Counted from the first letter of the stretch, positions 50,376-62,088 are shown. The stretch: 64,000 bases of DNA from Emiliania huxleyi CCMP1516 (GCF_000372725.1 NW_005196094.1:468040-532039); one strand, 5' to 3'. The notes: generated from the sequence alone by a model not told the origin. Made by a program: numbers and translations.

Positions 50376-50753
50376 GCCTCCGAATTGAAGTCTCTCGTGG
50401 CCCCAGAGCTCCAGGGGCCGTGGCGGCCTGGGCGCTGGCGTCTTTCCCTGAGAGTTCCTGAGGGTTTCCCGGGAATGAAAGTTAAACGCGTCCCAGCGCT
50501 TAGCCCGCTCTTTCTGGTTACTGTTTTCTTTCTTTCTTTCTTTCTTTCTGGTTAAAGATGCGCTGCAGGCATATTCAAGATGCGTTGCGTTTTCCCTATT
50601 GAAAGTCGCGACAAATGTCCCTCGTCCAGCCTGCAGCATGGCGAGGCGCGAGAGCGCAACGCGGTCGCGGTGGCGCACCGAGAGGGGCCGCCTGGCCACC
50701 GCTGCCACGGCGCCGCACGGACTTCACCCACTTTCGCGACTGTGGCCATCCAA

Positions 50754-50807
50754 CAGTCTGCCGGCGCGGCGGGCGCATTCGAATGCGCCGGCCGCGCCGG
50801 CAGACTG
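50754..50807. other. 54-bp near-perfect palindrome
   Basis: Arms of 27 bp starting CAGTCTGCCGGCGCGGC are reverse complements with one mismatch, meeting at GCATTCGAATGC with no spacer. See findings. Confidence 0.8.
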
Positions 50808-51204
50808 CCAGTGCTTGCTATCCCGGGCGCACGTCAGCCGCGAGGACAGCGCTGCATCGCCGCCACAGCAACGCCTCCCCCGCGTGGCCGCCGCCAGCAA
50901 TGCCGCCGCCAGCCGCCGCATCCAGCCGCCGCCGCCAGCTGCCGCCAGCACTGCAGCGACAGCTCTCTGCTGCCCAGGCGCCGCCGCGGCCACGAGTGTC
51001 ACCGCCACGTCCCACGAGTGCCACCGCCGTCAGCGTCGCCATGGCCACTGCCGCCGCCAGGGGGGCGAGAGAGGGGCTCCATATGTGTGTATGAGGTGTG
51101 TGTCTGGAGACTGTCGCTTCCTGTACAGGAAACGCAGGTATTTCGAATAGCAAACGCGCTTATACTTGCAGGGCATCTTTAAAAAGAAACAGTGCGCTTC
51201 GCCG

Positions 51205-51621
51205 ATGAGACCGCCATGGCCATGTTTTCGCCCGGCGGTGATGCTCCTGAGTGCTGCCGCCTCTACGAGTGCGTTGTTCGCACGTGCGCCAACGATGGCG
51301 GACGCGATGCCGCCGCGAGCGCGTGCGCCAACGATGGACGCCACCTCGTCCGCTCGCGGCGAGCTGTGCAGCGTGCTCCTGATGGACGACGGCTTCAACA
51401 TGCGGGAATACGTGGCGCGGGTGCTGATGATGGTGTGCGAGCTCTCCGAATCGGAGGCGGATCGCTTGATGATGCAGGCCCATTGGGAGTACAGCTCGGT
51501 CGTGGGCACGTGGGAGCGGCCTGTCGCGCAGCACATTTGCGACGGGTTGAAGCAGGCCGGCCTGCATGCGGCCATCCAGCCAGAATCTGCCATCCAGACC
51601 GATTCCGACGAGCCGTCTTGA
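51205..51621 (+). CDS. clpS: ClpS-like adaptor protein, probably plastid
   Basis: 138 residues, single exon. An Arg/Ala-rich leader (MRPPWPCFRPAVMLLSAAAS...) of about 50 residues precedes the ClpS core: CSVLLMDDGFNMREYVARVL (beta-strand plus the Asp-Asp of the N-degron pocket region), MMVCELSESEADRLMMQAHW, then a strand SSVVGTWERPVAQHICDGLK and QAGLHAAIQPE at the end. ClpS proteins hand substrates with destabilising N-termini to the ClpC/ClpA AAA+ unfoldase. The usual DDxxxT/N-x2-YV pattern is kept (DDGFNMREYV), while the second-helix His (often VHxxG) reads AHWEY. Its TGA overlaps the next start codon by one base (TGATG). In-frame sequence upstream of 51205 has no other ATG nearby. Confidence 0.75.
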   Translation: MRPPWPCFRPAVMLLSAAASTSALFARAPTMADAMPPRARAPTMDATSSARGELCSVLLMDDGFNMREYVARVLMMVCELSESEADRLMMQAHWEYSSVVGTWERPVAQHICDGLKQAGLHAAIQPESAIQTDSDEPS

Positions 51622-54600
51622 TGCTGCTCGTCGGCTGGTTGGCGGGCCCTGCTGCTGGGCTTGTGGGCTGCCCTCCCGCCCGCGTCCCGCTCCTTCGCGC
51701 CTCTGGCCCGAGGTGCCTCTCCGAGGGAGGCGAGGTGAGCCGGAGAATCTCGCCAAGCATGCCAGGCCTCTCTGGTGCCGCCGAGGAGGCGGAGGGCCGC
51801 GAGGATGCGCTCCGGGCGAGGCTCAAGCAGGCGCTGGCAGGTGGAGGCGGGTCGCTGCGCGAGGCGCTCCTGGGCGGCGGCGGTGTGTCCTCTCCGCCTC
51901 TGGCCGCCGCCCTCCGCCCGCTGATTGGGCAGCCGCTCGCGACGCGAGTCGCAGAGCTCGCTGAGCAAACGGAGGGCGCTGCCCCGCCGCGCCCGCTCGG
52001 CGAGTTTGAGTCGCGAGCCGCCTCGCTGATGGCTGCGGGCCGCTGGATCGAGGCGCACGACGTGGTGGAGGGGCTCCTGCTCGAGGCGAGCGGAGGAGGC
52101 CACTTGCACGAGGCGACCCTCGCGGCGCGGCTGCTCGAGGGCATGTGCCAGCACGAGCTGGCGAACGCCGCCGGGCTGGCGGCCGCGCTGTCGGCGCACG
52201 AGGAGGAGAAGGACTCGCCGCTGCAGTGCGGCTGCGTGCTCGCCGGCGAGGTGGTCGAGCCCTACTCGGACTTGGCGACCGCGCTGCATTTGGTGGAGAG
52301 CGACGCCAACGCCGCGCTCGGCCACGCGTTGTGCGTGGGCCTGACGCGGCCAGCGCTGCTGCCCGTGGCGGCTCAGATCGCGGCGCGCGCCGAGGCAGCT
52401 CTCGAGCCTCTCGAGCCGCGGCTGCTCGACGGTGGCGATGCCGACAGCGGCGGCGGCGAGGGAGAGGCGGCGGCGGGAAGGGAGGCGGCGGCGGGAAGGG
52501 AGGCGGCGGCGACAACGGGCGATCAGGTTGACGAGGCAGCCGACGAGGCGGCCGACGAGGATCTGACGGCGCTGGACGAGCTGGAGGGTCTGGTTGGGCT
52601 GCGCGAGGCTAAGGCGCACTGCCGTTTGCTGAGGGACGCCGTCGCGCTCGAGAAGGAGCGAGGCGACGACCCGAAGCTTAAGTCGCTCTCGCTGGTGCTC
52701 ACGGGGAGCCCCGGGACAGGCAAGACCGCCTTCGCCCTTCTGTACGCGCGGCTGCTGGGCGAGCTCGAGGTGCTGCCTTCCGGGCGTGTGGTGCGCGTCA
52801 CCGGCGCGCAGCTGCAGGACGGCGGCGTTGAGGCGCTCGAGGAGGTGCTCAAGGGCTTCGACGAGCCGGGCGAGGGCGGGCTGCAGGTGGGTGACGTGGT
52901 CGAGGCGCGGCGCGAGGGGACGTGGGGGCACTTTGGGCGGATCGTGCGCCACGACACTTCGCCGCGCGCGCGGCCTCCGTACAAGGACTCGTACGACATC
53001 CACTTCGGAGGGCGGGTGAGGTTCGAGCTCTCGGACGGGACAAGCGTCAGCCGGCGGGACAACGACTTTGACATTGGCGTGCGTCGCAAGGACATCCGCG
53101 CGAAAGCGGAGACGGGAGGCGTCCTCATCCTCGACGACGCGCACCAGCTGAGCACGAGCGAGAAGGCAGCGAGGCAGGTGCTCTACCGCCTGACGGAGGA
53201 GATGGACGCGCGCGGCGGCCGATTCGCCGTCGTCGTGGCGGGGTACGAGAAGCAGCTCTTCACAGAGGTCTAATCAACCGCCCGTTGACCGCCAACAAAC
53301 GCGAGTTATGACTACTCATCCATCCTTGATCAGGTGATGAACTTCAACAACGGCGCGCTTTCCAGCCGGCTCCGCCGCCGCTTCGCGCTGCCGGACTTTG
53401 ACGACGCCGAGCTGCTGCAACTGCTGCGCAGTCAGCTCCGCACGCGCCCAAATTACCATGTCCGCGACGACAAGTACTTGAGGATTGCGACGCGGAGGCT
53501 GGGCAAGGGGCGCGGCAGCTTAGGCTTTGGGAATGCGCGCGCGGTGCAGGCCGATCTCGAGCTGGCATTCGAGCGCCAGACTGCGCGAGTCGTCGCCGAG
53601 CGCAAGGCGGGCGCCAGCCCGGATATCTTTGCGCTGGAGAGGGACGACCTGCTCGGCGAGCCGCCGAGGCCGCTCGACGCGGAGACGTGCGCGCCGCTCC
53701 GCGCTCTCCGCGAGATGGAGGGGCTCGGTGCCGTCAAGGCGTCGGTCGACGCGCTCTTGCGCCTCGCCGAGTCGAACGCGGCGCGCGAGGAGCTCGAGCT
53801 GCCGACGGCGGAGGTCTCGCTCAACCGCGTCTTCCTCGGCAACCCGGGCACGGGCAAGACGACGGTCGCGCGGCTGTACGGCCAGATTCTGAGGGAGATC
53901 GGGCTGCTCTCCGTCGGCGACGTCGTCCTCGCCACGCCGTCCGACATGATCGGCTCGGCGCTCGGCCAGTCGGAGGAGCGCACGAACGCGCTGCTTGACC
54001 AGTCCGCCGGCTGCGTGCTCGTGATCGACGAGGCGTACGGCCTCGACCCGGCGAGCGGGGGCAGCTTCGGCGGGCCGGCGGGCGGGGGGGCCGCGGGCGG
54101 GGACCCGTACAAGACCGCGGTGATCGACACGCTCGTGTCGCGCGTGACTGGCGACGTGGGCGCCGATCGCTGCGTCCTGCTGCTCGGCTACCGCAAAGAG
54201 ATGGAGCGATTCCTGCGCAAGGGCAACCCCGGCCTCGCGCGCCGCTTCCAGCTGGAGAACGCGTTTGTCTTTGAGGACTACGACGATCAGGCGCTGCTGC
54301 GCATTTTGATGCGCAACGTCGCTCGCCGCGGCAAGGAGGTCGCCTTCGACACGGCCAAGCAGGTCGTCCGCCGCGACCTCGCAAAGGCTCGGATGCGGCC
54401 CAATTTTGGCAACGCGGGGGCGGTCGACAATTGCGTCTCTTCAGCGGTCGTGCGTGCCGAGGCGCGCCTCGAGGCGCTCCCGGCCGACGAGCGCGCGACG
54501 CAGGGCGAGCTGCTGCTCGCGGACTTCCTCGTCGAGAAGCCGCACGTGCGAGACCCGTCTCTCGTCTTTGAGGGCCTCATCGGCTGCGAGGCCATCCGCA

Positions 54601-55949
54601 CGCGGCTGGCCGAGTACCAGGCCGTTTGCGCGGCGGCGAAGAGGGCGGGGCGAGACCCTATCGACGACCTCGCGCTCGTGTTCTGCTTCCAGGGCTCGCC
54701 CGGCACCGGCAAGACCACGGTGGCGCGCCGCATGGGCATGCTCTTCGAGGCGCTCGGCGTGCTCCCTTCGGCCGAGGTGGTGCAGGTCTCTGCGAGCGAC
54801 TTCTCCACAGGCTTCGTCGGCCAGACCGCCGCGCGGACGCGCGACATCTTCGACTCCGCGCGCGGCGCCGTCTTATTCATCGATGAGGCGTACCGGCTCT
54901 ACGATCCTCTCGGTCGGTCGTACATGCAGGAGGCGGTGGACGAGATCGTCAACCTGCTGACCGAGGAGCAGTACCGCGGCAAGCTGGTCGTCATCTTCGC
55001 GGGCTACGCCGGCCAGATGTCGCGCCTGCTCGACGAGGTGAACCCGGGCCTCAAGTCGCGCGTGTCGGACGTCATCGACTTTCCGGACTTCGCGCCTGCC
55101 GCGGCGGCAACGATGGCGGCGCAGCAGCTCGGTGAGAAGCGGCTCCAGCTGCCGGCCGGTGCCGAGAGCCTCGAGCCGTGGATGCGGCGGCTCGTCGCGG
55201 CGCCGCGCTGGGCGAACGGCCGCGACGTCGAGACGTACGTGCGGCGCGTCGCCGTCGAGTGCGCCACGCGCGAGACGGCGGTCGTGCCCGACGCGGCGCT
55301 CGACGCCGCGCTGGCGACGGTGCTGCAGATGAAGGGCCAGCCGGCGGAGGCGGAGGAGGCTGTCGCCTCGCCAGCCTCGCCGTTCATGACGGCCGGCCCC
55401 GCCGTGCAGCGGGAGCCGCGCTTCGACATCGACATCGCGAAGGCGCTGCTGGAGGCGAAGATGGACAGCGGCGACGAGGACGACCCGGCGGCGGGCGCCG
55501 ACGACGACCTCGCCGAGGCGCTGCAAGAGGCGATCGTCGGCCTCGGGTACGACGAGGACGACGCGGCGCGCGACAAGCTCGAGAGGCTGCTCGCCGGCTT
55601 CGCCGACGGGAGCGCGCCCTTCCCGGACGACCTGCGCTCTCGCGTGCTCCGCCGGACCGGCGCGTCGGCAGGCGCGGTCGACGAGGCGCTCCGGCGGCAG
55701 GCCGGGCCGGTGCTGACGGCGGTGCGGTCGGCGATCGCCTACCGCAAGAAGAGAGCGGCGCAGCTCGACGAGCTCGAGGAGGGCGACAAGGAGGAGGCGA
55801 TCGACGAGGAGGAGCGCATCATGGAGCGCTTGCGGCAGCGAGGGCCGTGCCCCGAGGGCTTCTCGTGGTTCCGGCAGGGGAACGGCTGGCGCTGCGGTGG
55901 GGGGAGGCACTTCGTGTACGATGACGACCCGATCCTTCGAGAGGACTAG
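51621..55949 (+). CDS. Triple-AAA+ protein of the CbbX/CfxQ-SpoVK type
   Basis: Two exons, 51621-53267 and 53334-55949, with a 66-nt GT..AG intron (LFTE|VMNFNNG); 1420 residues. It starts MLLVGWLAGPAAGLVG, a signal-like hydrophobic leader. Residues about 40-310 are helical and unassigned. AAA1: Walker A GSPGTGKTAF (about residue 362), an inserted SH3/Tudor-like segment (VGDVVEARREGTWGHFGRIV...YDIHFGGRVRFELSDG, about 424-490) and Walker B GGVLILDDAH (about 500). AAA2: GNPGTGKTTV (about 718), VLVIDEAYG (about 778), GNPGLARRF. AAA3: GSPGTGKTTV (about 1003), VLFIDEAYR (about 1062), NPGLKSRV. The C-terminus ends with CPEGFSWFRQGNGWRCGGG and RHF, a Cys-rich tag I have seen at the end of other multi-AAA proteins. 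The modules resemble CbbX, the red-type Rubisco activase, but the three-module form is not known to be one. AAA1 keeps DD in Walker B instead of DE. Confidence 0.85.
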
Positions 55950-56339
55950 ACGGGCGGAGGAGGTGCTCGCGGGCGGCGGGGAGGCTCCCCCTCAGGCTGT
56001 ACCCTCCCCCACTCTGTACTTTGGATTCGCACGCGTCTCTTTTCGCTCGCGGCGCCTGGGGTCATCCCCGAGAGCGAGACCGAGCGAGTGTACTATCTAT
56101 TTGTCTGTGATGTGGTGAAATATACTCTATTGTCTGGCTTTGATTTCGCCGCGCTTACATGTACATGCACCGTAGGAGCGGGTTTTGTTGCAAAAAAGGC
56201 TCGCCCCTTTCTTTTCTTTCGCGTCTCCCGTGCCGCCCAGCGCAGACCCCAGTGTCACGTGCGAGGGGGGGGGGGGCTAGTTGTATAGGGTCGACGCTCG
56301 GTGTATCCAACTCCCGTCGGGGTTTCTCTAGCATTACGA
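55950..56339. other. 3' flank of the AAA+ gene
   Basis: T-richer spacer with a G homopolymer run (56265-56274). Nothing else recognised. Confidence 0.4.
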
Positions 56340-57151
56340 ACTAGTTTATCTCGGCTTCTCCACATGAACCAAGCATCAGCACCGTGAGGTGTGATACATT
56401 GGTGCGTAAAGGGTCAGTCTGGAGTCGCGTGCCTCCACAACGGAAGAGCTACGCAGTACCTGACATCCCCCGGGGTCTTGCCACTAAAGGCGGAGGGTTG
56501 GGACTCAAACAGCTTGGACGAACTGCAGGTCCGGAGGTAACCTCAACGTCCTGCAGCCGGCCGCGGCGCCGTAAGGGTTCGCACCTCAGACCAAGTAGAG
56601 AGAGAGGTGGAGCTCACCACACGTGGAGCACCTACCGCCGCGTAAACGACGCGGGAGTCTCCCCCGCATAAAGAGGGGGGAGAGGTAAGATGGGCCGACG
56701 ACAGGACCCATTACGCGAGCAGAGGCTCGAGCTGACTTCGCCGTGAGAGCCACGGTGGATCCCATGATAGCGTGAGAGCTTAGCATGCCACCAAGGAGAG
56801 GGTGGGTGGGAACCAAAGAGAGATGGCGCAGCCGGAGGGCTGGCGCCGTCAGAGAGGATGGAGCGGCCACAGAGGTGGCGCGGCATCAGGTCCCATGAGC
56901 AGGGAGAGAGCGCAGCGAGAGCGCCGCGCATGAGGAGCAAGAGCCAAGCGCGCTCGCGAAAGTAGGCGGCGAAAGCGCGCACCAGCTGAAGTGCAAGTTT
57001 GGTGTTCACAGCAGCGGAGGCTGAGTGAAGACCGCATGCGATGTGCGCGAGGGCACACGAGAGGGACTCAGGAGAGGTATCCGTGAGTACCCTACGATAA
57101 ACTAGTGGCCTACCACGAGTTGGGGCCCCCACCCCAATCGTTATCGGCGGA
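56340..57151. repeat. Tandem element, unit 1 (812 bp)
   Basis: Starts with a 129-bp segment (56340-56468) identical to 57151-57279 and ends with a 341-bp segment (56811-57151) identical by eye to 61658-61998. Unit 2 (57151-61998) has the same two ends, so the two units are head-to-tail copies. The middle parts differ. On the minus strand the 341-bp end is open for about 105 codons (GRPLVYRRVLTDTSPESLSC ...) but the copies are identical, so selection cannot be judged. Confidence 0.75.
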
Positions 57152-60100
57152 CTAGTTTATCTCGGCTTCTCCACATGAACCAAGCATCAGCACCGTGAGG
57201 TGTGATACATTGGTGCGTAAAGGGTCAGTCTGGAGTCGCGTGCCTCCACAACGGAAGAGCTACGCAGTACCTGACATCCCAACGCAGAGTGGAGGGAGCG
57301 GGTGCAGACGGACCTCGCATCCCAATGAAGCCAGAAGAGGGGCAGATGCGCTCGTGACGAGGAGCGACCCCAGCGTGAAGCCTACATTCACGCCACGCCG
57401 CCCACGAGGCGGCACACGAGACGAGGCTCGAGAAGACGAAGAGCGAGACGAGGCTCACTCAAGGCGGCAGCAGAGACAGCCGCCCGCCACGCCACGCCGC
57501 CCCACGAGGCGGCACACGAGACGAGGCTCGAGTAGACGAAGAGCGAGACGAGGCTCACTCGAGGCGGCGGCAGAGACAGCCGCCCGCCACGCCACGCCGC
57601 CCACGAGGCGGCACACGAGACGAGGCTCGAGTAGACGAAGAGCGAGACGAGGCTCACTCGAGGCGGCGGCAGAGACAGCCGCCCGCCACGCCACGCCGCC
57701 CCACGAGGCGGCACACGAGACGAGGCTCGAGTAGACGAAGAGCGAGACGAGGCTCACACGAGGCGGCGGCAGAGACAGCCGCCCGCCACGCCACGCCGCC
57801 CACGAGGCGGCACACGAGACGAGGCTCGAGTAGACGAAGAGCGAGACGAGGCTCACACGAGGCGGCAGCAGAGACAGCCGCCCGCCACGCCACGCCGCCC
57901 ACGAGGCGGCACACGAGGCGAGGCTCGAGTAGACGAAGAGCGAGACGAGGCTCACTCGAGGCGGCGGCAGAGACAGCCGCCCGCCACGCCACGCCGCCCA
58001 CGAGGCGGCACACGAGGCGAGGGTCGAGTAGACGAAGAGCGAGACGAGGCTCACTCGAGGCGGCAGCAGAGACAGCCGCCCGCCACGCCACGCCGCCCAC
58101 GAGGCGGCACACGAGCCGCCACGCCGCCCACGAGGCGGCACACGAGACGAGGCTCGAGGAGACGAAGAGCGAGACGAGGCTCACTCGAGGCGGCGGCAGA
58201 GACAGCCGCCCGCCACGCCACGCCGCCCACGAGGCGGCACACGAGACGAGGCTCGAGGAGACGAAGAGCGAGACGAGGCTCACTCAAGGCGGCGGCAGAG
58301 ACAGCCGCCCGCCACGCCACGCCGCCCACGAGGCGGCACACGAGACGAGGCTCGGGTAGACGAAGAGCGAGACGAGGCTCACTCGAGGCGGCGGCAGAGA
58401 CAGCCGCACGCCACGCCACGCCGCCCACGAGGCGGCACACGAGACGAGGCTCGAGTAGACGAAGAGCGAGACGAGGCTCACACGAGGCGGCAGCAGAGAC
58501 AGCCGCCCGCCACGCCACGCCGCCCACGAGGCGGCACACGAGGCGAGGCTCGAGTAGACGAAGAGCGAGACGAGGCTCACTCGAGGCGGCGGCAGAGACA
58601 GCCGCCCGCCACGCCGCCCCACGAGGCGGCACACGAGGCGAGGCTCGAGTAGACGAAGAGCGAGACGAGGCTCACTCGAGGCGGCGGCAGAGACAGACAG
58701 CCGCCCGCCACGCCGCCCCACGAGGAGGCACACGAGACGAGGCTCGAGGAGACGAAGAGCGAGACGAGGCTCACACGAGGCGGCGGCAGAGACAGCCGCC
58801 CGCCACGCCACGCCGCCCACGAGGCGGCACACGAGACGAGGCTCGAGTAGACGAAGAGCGAGACGAGGCTCACTCGAGGCGGCAGAGACAGCCGCCCGCC
58901 ACGCCACGCCGCCCACGAGGCGGCACACGAGGCGAGGCTCGAGTAGACGAAGAGCGAGACGAGGCTCACTCGAGGCGGCGGCAGAGACAGCCGCCCGCCA
59001 CGCCACGCCGCCCCACGAGGCGGCACACGAGACGAGGCTCGAGTAGACGAATAGCGAGACGAGGCTCACTCGAGGCGGCAGAGACAGCCGCCCGCCACGC
59101 CACGCCGCCCCACGAGGCGGCACACGAGGCGAGGCTCGAGGAGACGAAGAGCGAGACGAGGCTCACACGAGGCGGCGGCAGAGACAGCCGCCCGCCACGC
59201 CACGCCGCCCACGAGGCGGCACACGAGACGAGGCTCGAGTAGACGAAGAGCGAGACGAGGCTCACTCGAGGCGGCAGAGACAGCCGCCCGCCACGCCACG
59301 CCGCCCACGAGGCGGCACACGAGGCGAGGCTCGAGAAGACGAAGAGCGAGACGAGGCTCACTCGAGGCGGCAGCAGAGACAGCCGCCCGCCACGCCACGC
59401 CGCCCAAGAGGCGGCACACGAGGCGAGGCTCGAGTAGACGAAGAGCGAGACGAGGCTCACACGAGGCGGCGGCAGAGACAGCCGCCCGCCACGCCACGCC
59501 GCCCACGAGGCGGCACACGAGGCGAGGCTCGAGAAGACGAAGAGCGAGACGAGGCTCACACGAGGCGGCGGCAGAGACAGCCGCCCGCCACGCCACGCCG
59601 CCCACGAGGCGGCACACGAGACGAGGCTCGAGTAGACGAAGAGCGAGACGAGGCTCACTCGAGGCGGCAGAGACAGCCGCCCGCCACGCCACGCCGCCCA
59701 CGAGGCGGCACACGAGGCGAGGCTCGAGTAGACGAAGAGCGAGACGAGGCTCACTCGAGGCGGCGGCAGAGACAGCCGCCCGCCACGCCACGCCGCCCAC
59801 GAGGCGGCACACGAGACGAGGCTCGAGTAGACGAAGAGCGAGACGAGGCTCACTCGAGGCGGCGGCAGAGACAGCCGCCCGCCACGCCACGCCGCCCACG
59901 AGGCGGCACACGAGACGAGGCTCGAGTAGACGAAGAGCGAGACGAGGCTCACACGAGGCGGCGGCAGAGACAGCCGCCCGCCACGCCACGCCGCCCCACG
60001 AGGCGGCACACGAGACGAGGCTCGAGTAGACGAAGAGCGAGACGAGGCTCACTCGAGGCGGCGGCAGAGACAGCCGCCCGCCACGCCACGCCGCCCAAGA

Positions 60101-61998
60101 GGCGGCACACGAGGCGAGGCTCGAGTAGACGAAGAGCGAGACGAGGCTCACTCGAGGCGGCGGCAGAGACAGCCGCCCGCCACGCCGTCCAAGAGGCGGC
60201 ACACGAGACGAGGCTCGAGTAGACGAAGAGCGAGACGAGGCTCACACGAGGCGGCGGCAGAGACAGCCGCCCGCCACGCCACGCCGCCCACGAGGCGGCA
60301 CACGAGACGAGGCTCGAGTGGACGAAGAGCGAGACGAGGCTCACTCGAGGCGGCGGCAGAGACAGCCGCCCGCCACGCCACGCCGCCAACGAGGCGGCAC
60401 ACGAGACGAGGCTCGAGTAGACGAAGAGCGAGACGAGGCTCACTCGAGGCGGCAGCAGAGACAGCCGCCCGCCACGCCACGCCGCCCACGAGGCGGCACA
60501 CGAGACGAGGCTCGGGTAGACGAAGAGCGAGACGAGGCTCACACAAGGCGGCGGCAGAGACAGCCGCCCGCCACGCCACGCCGCCCACGAGGCGGCACAC
60601 GAGACGAGGCTCGAGCAGACGAAGAGCGAGACGAGGCTCACTCGAGGCGGCGGCAGAGACAGCCGCCCGCCACGCCATGCCGCCCACGAGGCGGCACACG
60701 AGACGAGGCTCGAGTAGACGAAGAGCGCGACGAGGCTCACACGAGGCAGCGGCAGAGACAGCCGCCCGCCACGCCACGCTCCCCACAAGCGGCATACGAG
60801 GCGAGGCTCGAGTAGACGAAGAGCGAGACGAGGCTCACTCGAGGCGGCGGCAGAGACAGCCGCCCGCCACGCCACGCCGCCCAAGAGGCGGCACACGAGA
60901 CGAGGCTCGAGTAGACGAAGAGCGAGACGAGGCTCACACCAGGCGGCGGCACAGACAGCCGCCCGCCCGCCACGCCGCCCACGAGGCGGCAGACGAGGCG
61001 AGGCTCGAGTAGACGAAGAGCGAGACGAGGCTCACTTGAGGCGGCGGCAGAGACAGCCGCCCGCCACGCCACGCCGCCCAAGAGGCGGCACACGAGACGA
61101 GGCTCGAGTAGACGAAGAGCGAGACGAGGCTCACTCGAGGCGGAGGCAGAGACAGCAGCCCGCCACGCCGCCCAAGAGGCGGCACACGAGACGAGGCTCG
61201 AGTAGACGAAGAGCGAGACGAGGCTCACTCGAGGCGGCGGCAGAGACAGCCGCCCGCCACGCCGCCCACGAGGGCGAACGAGGCGAGGCTTGAGCAGACA
61301 AAGAGAGCGAGACGAGGCTCACTCGAAGAGCAGCAAGCGCCGCTGCACGGGCGGAGCAAGTGCCGGAGTGCTGCCTTGGATAGAGATCTCCCAGAGCAAC
61401 ATGACAGCAGAGCTTATCGCCGGCGGGTCCAGAGAGAAAGGAGAAGCACGCCACGAGACGTGATGCAACAGCAGCACCAAGAGTGGGCTGTGGGGCCACC
61501 GCCCCTGGCCGCCAGGTGTACGAGGCCGTCGTGGCAGAGCTGAGGCGACCACGAGAGCGCCACAAGCGCGGCAGACGAGGCCGCCGCCCATCGTGTACTG
61601 CTGCCCAGAAACAGTCGCCAGCGACAGCAAGAATGGCGCAGACACAGATTCTGTGCCAACCAAAGAGAGATGGCGCAGCCGGAGGGCTGGCGCCGTCAGA
61701 GAGGATGGAGCGGCCACAGAGGTGGCGCGGCATCAGGTCCCATGAGCAGGGAGAGAGCGCAGCGAGAGCGCCGCGCATGAGGAGCAAGAGCCAAGCGCGC
61801 TCGCGAAAGTAGGCGGCGAAAGCGCGCACCAGCTGAAGTGCAAGTTTGGTGTTCACAGCAGCGGAGGCTGAGTGAAGACCGCATGCGATGTGCGCGAGGG
61901 CACACGAGAGGGACTCAGGAGAGGTATCCGTGAGTACCCTACGATAAACTAGTGGCCTACCACGAGTTGGGGCCCCCACCCCAATCGTTATCGGCGGA
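57151..61998. repeat. Tandem element, unit 2, with expanded minisatellite
   Basis: Same 129-bp start and 341-bp end as unit 1, but 4848 bp long because of the minisatellite at 57391-61280 and a further about 350 bp (61300-61657) without known content. Confidence 0.75.
57391..61280. repeat. 99-bp minisatellite, about 39 copies
   Basis: The unit runs GCCGCCCACGAGGCGGCACA, CGAGACGAGGCTCGAGTAGA, CGAAGAGCGAGACGAGGCTC, ACTCGAGGCGGCGGCAGAGA, CAGCCGCCCGCCACGCCAC. Unit length is mostly 99 (range about 90-102 from 1-3-9 base indels and a few truncated units, for example at 58110 and 58600). Variant positions (ACTCG/ACACG, GAGACG/GAGGCG, GTAGA/GGAGA/GAAGA) are shuffled along the array. As 99 is divisible by three, long open frames exist on both strands, with 33-residue repeats; I regard these as by-products. 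Confidence 0.95.
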
Positions 61999-62088
61999 AA
62001 CCGTTGGAAACAGATTTGTGAAACAAAGAATTCTTCCTCGCTGCTTGCCGCCAGCGCCTCTGCCACGGCCTTCGCCCTTTCCGCGCGG

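Larger units (their letters stand above)
49664..51204. other. Intergenic with palindrome and TTTC tract
   Basis: Contains a weak ORF (50016-50375), a (TTTC)n tract at 50527-50549, a GCGCGCGCGC-rich patch (49940-49962), a 54-bp palindrome (50754-50807) and CCGCCGCCAGC-type triplet repeats (50870-51060). No firm gene. Confidence 0.5.

Noticed and set aside
51030..53144. 704-codon minus-strand open frame
   Set aside because: Antisense of the ClpS and AAA+ genes, which carry clear family motifs on the plus strand.
57455..61228. Long open frames (up to about 380 codons) on both strands across the 99-bp array
   Set aside because: They arise because the unit is a multiple of three and lacks stops in several frames at once; no start context, no family pattern, and open on both strands.
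57391..61280. CRISPR-like array
   Set aside because: The units are contiguous with no unique spacers, in a eukaryotic context; it is a minisatellite.
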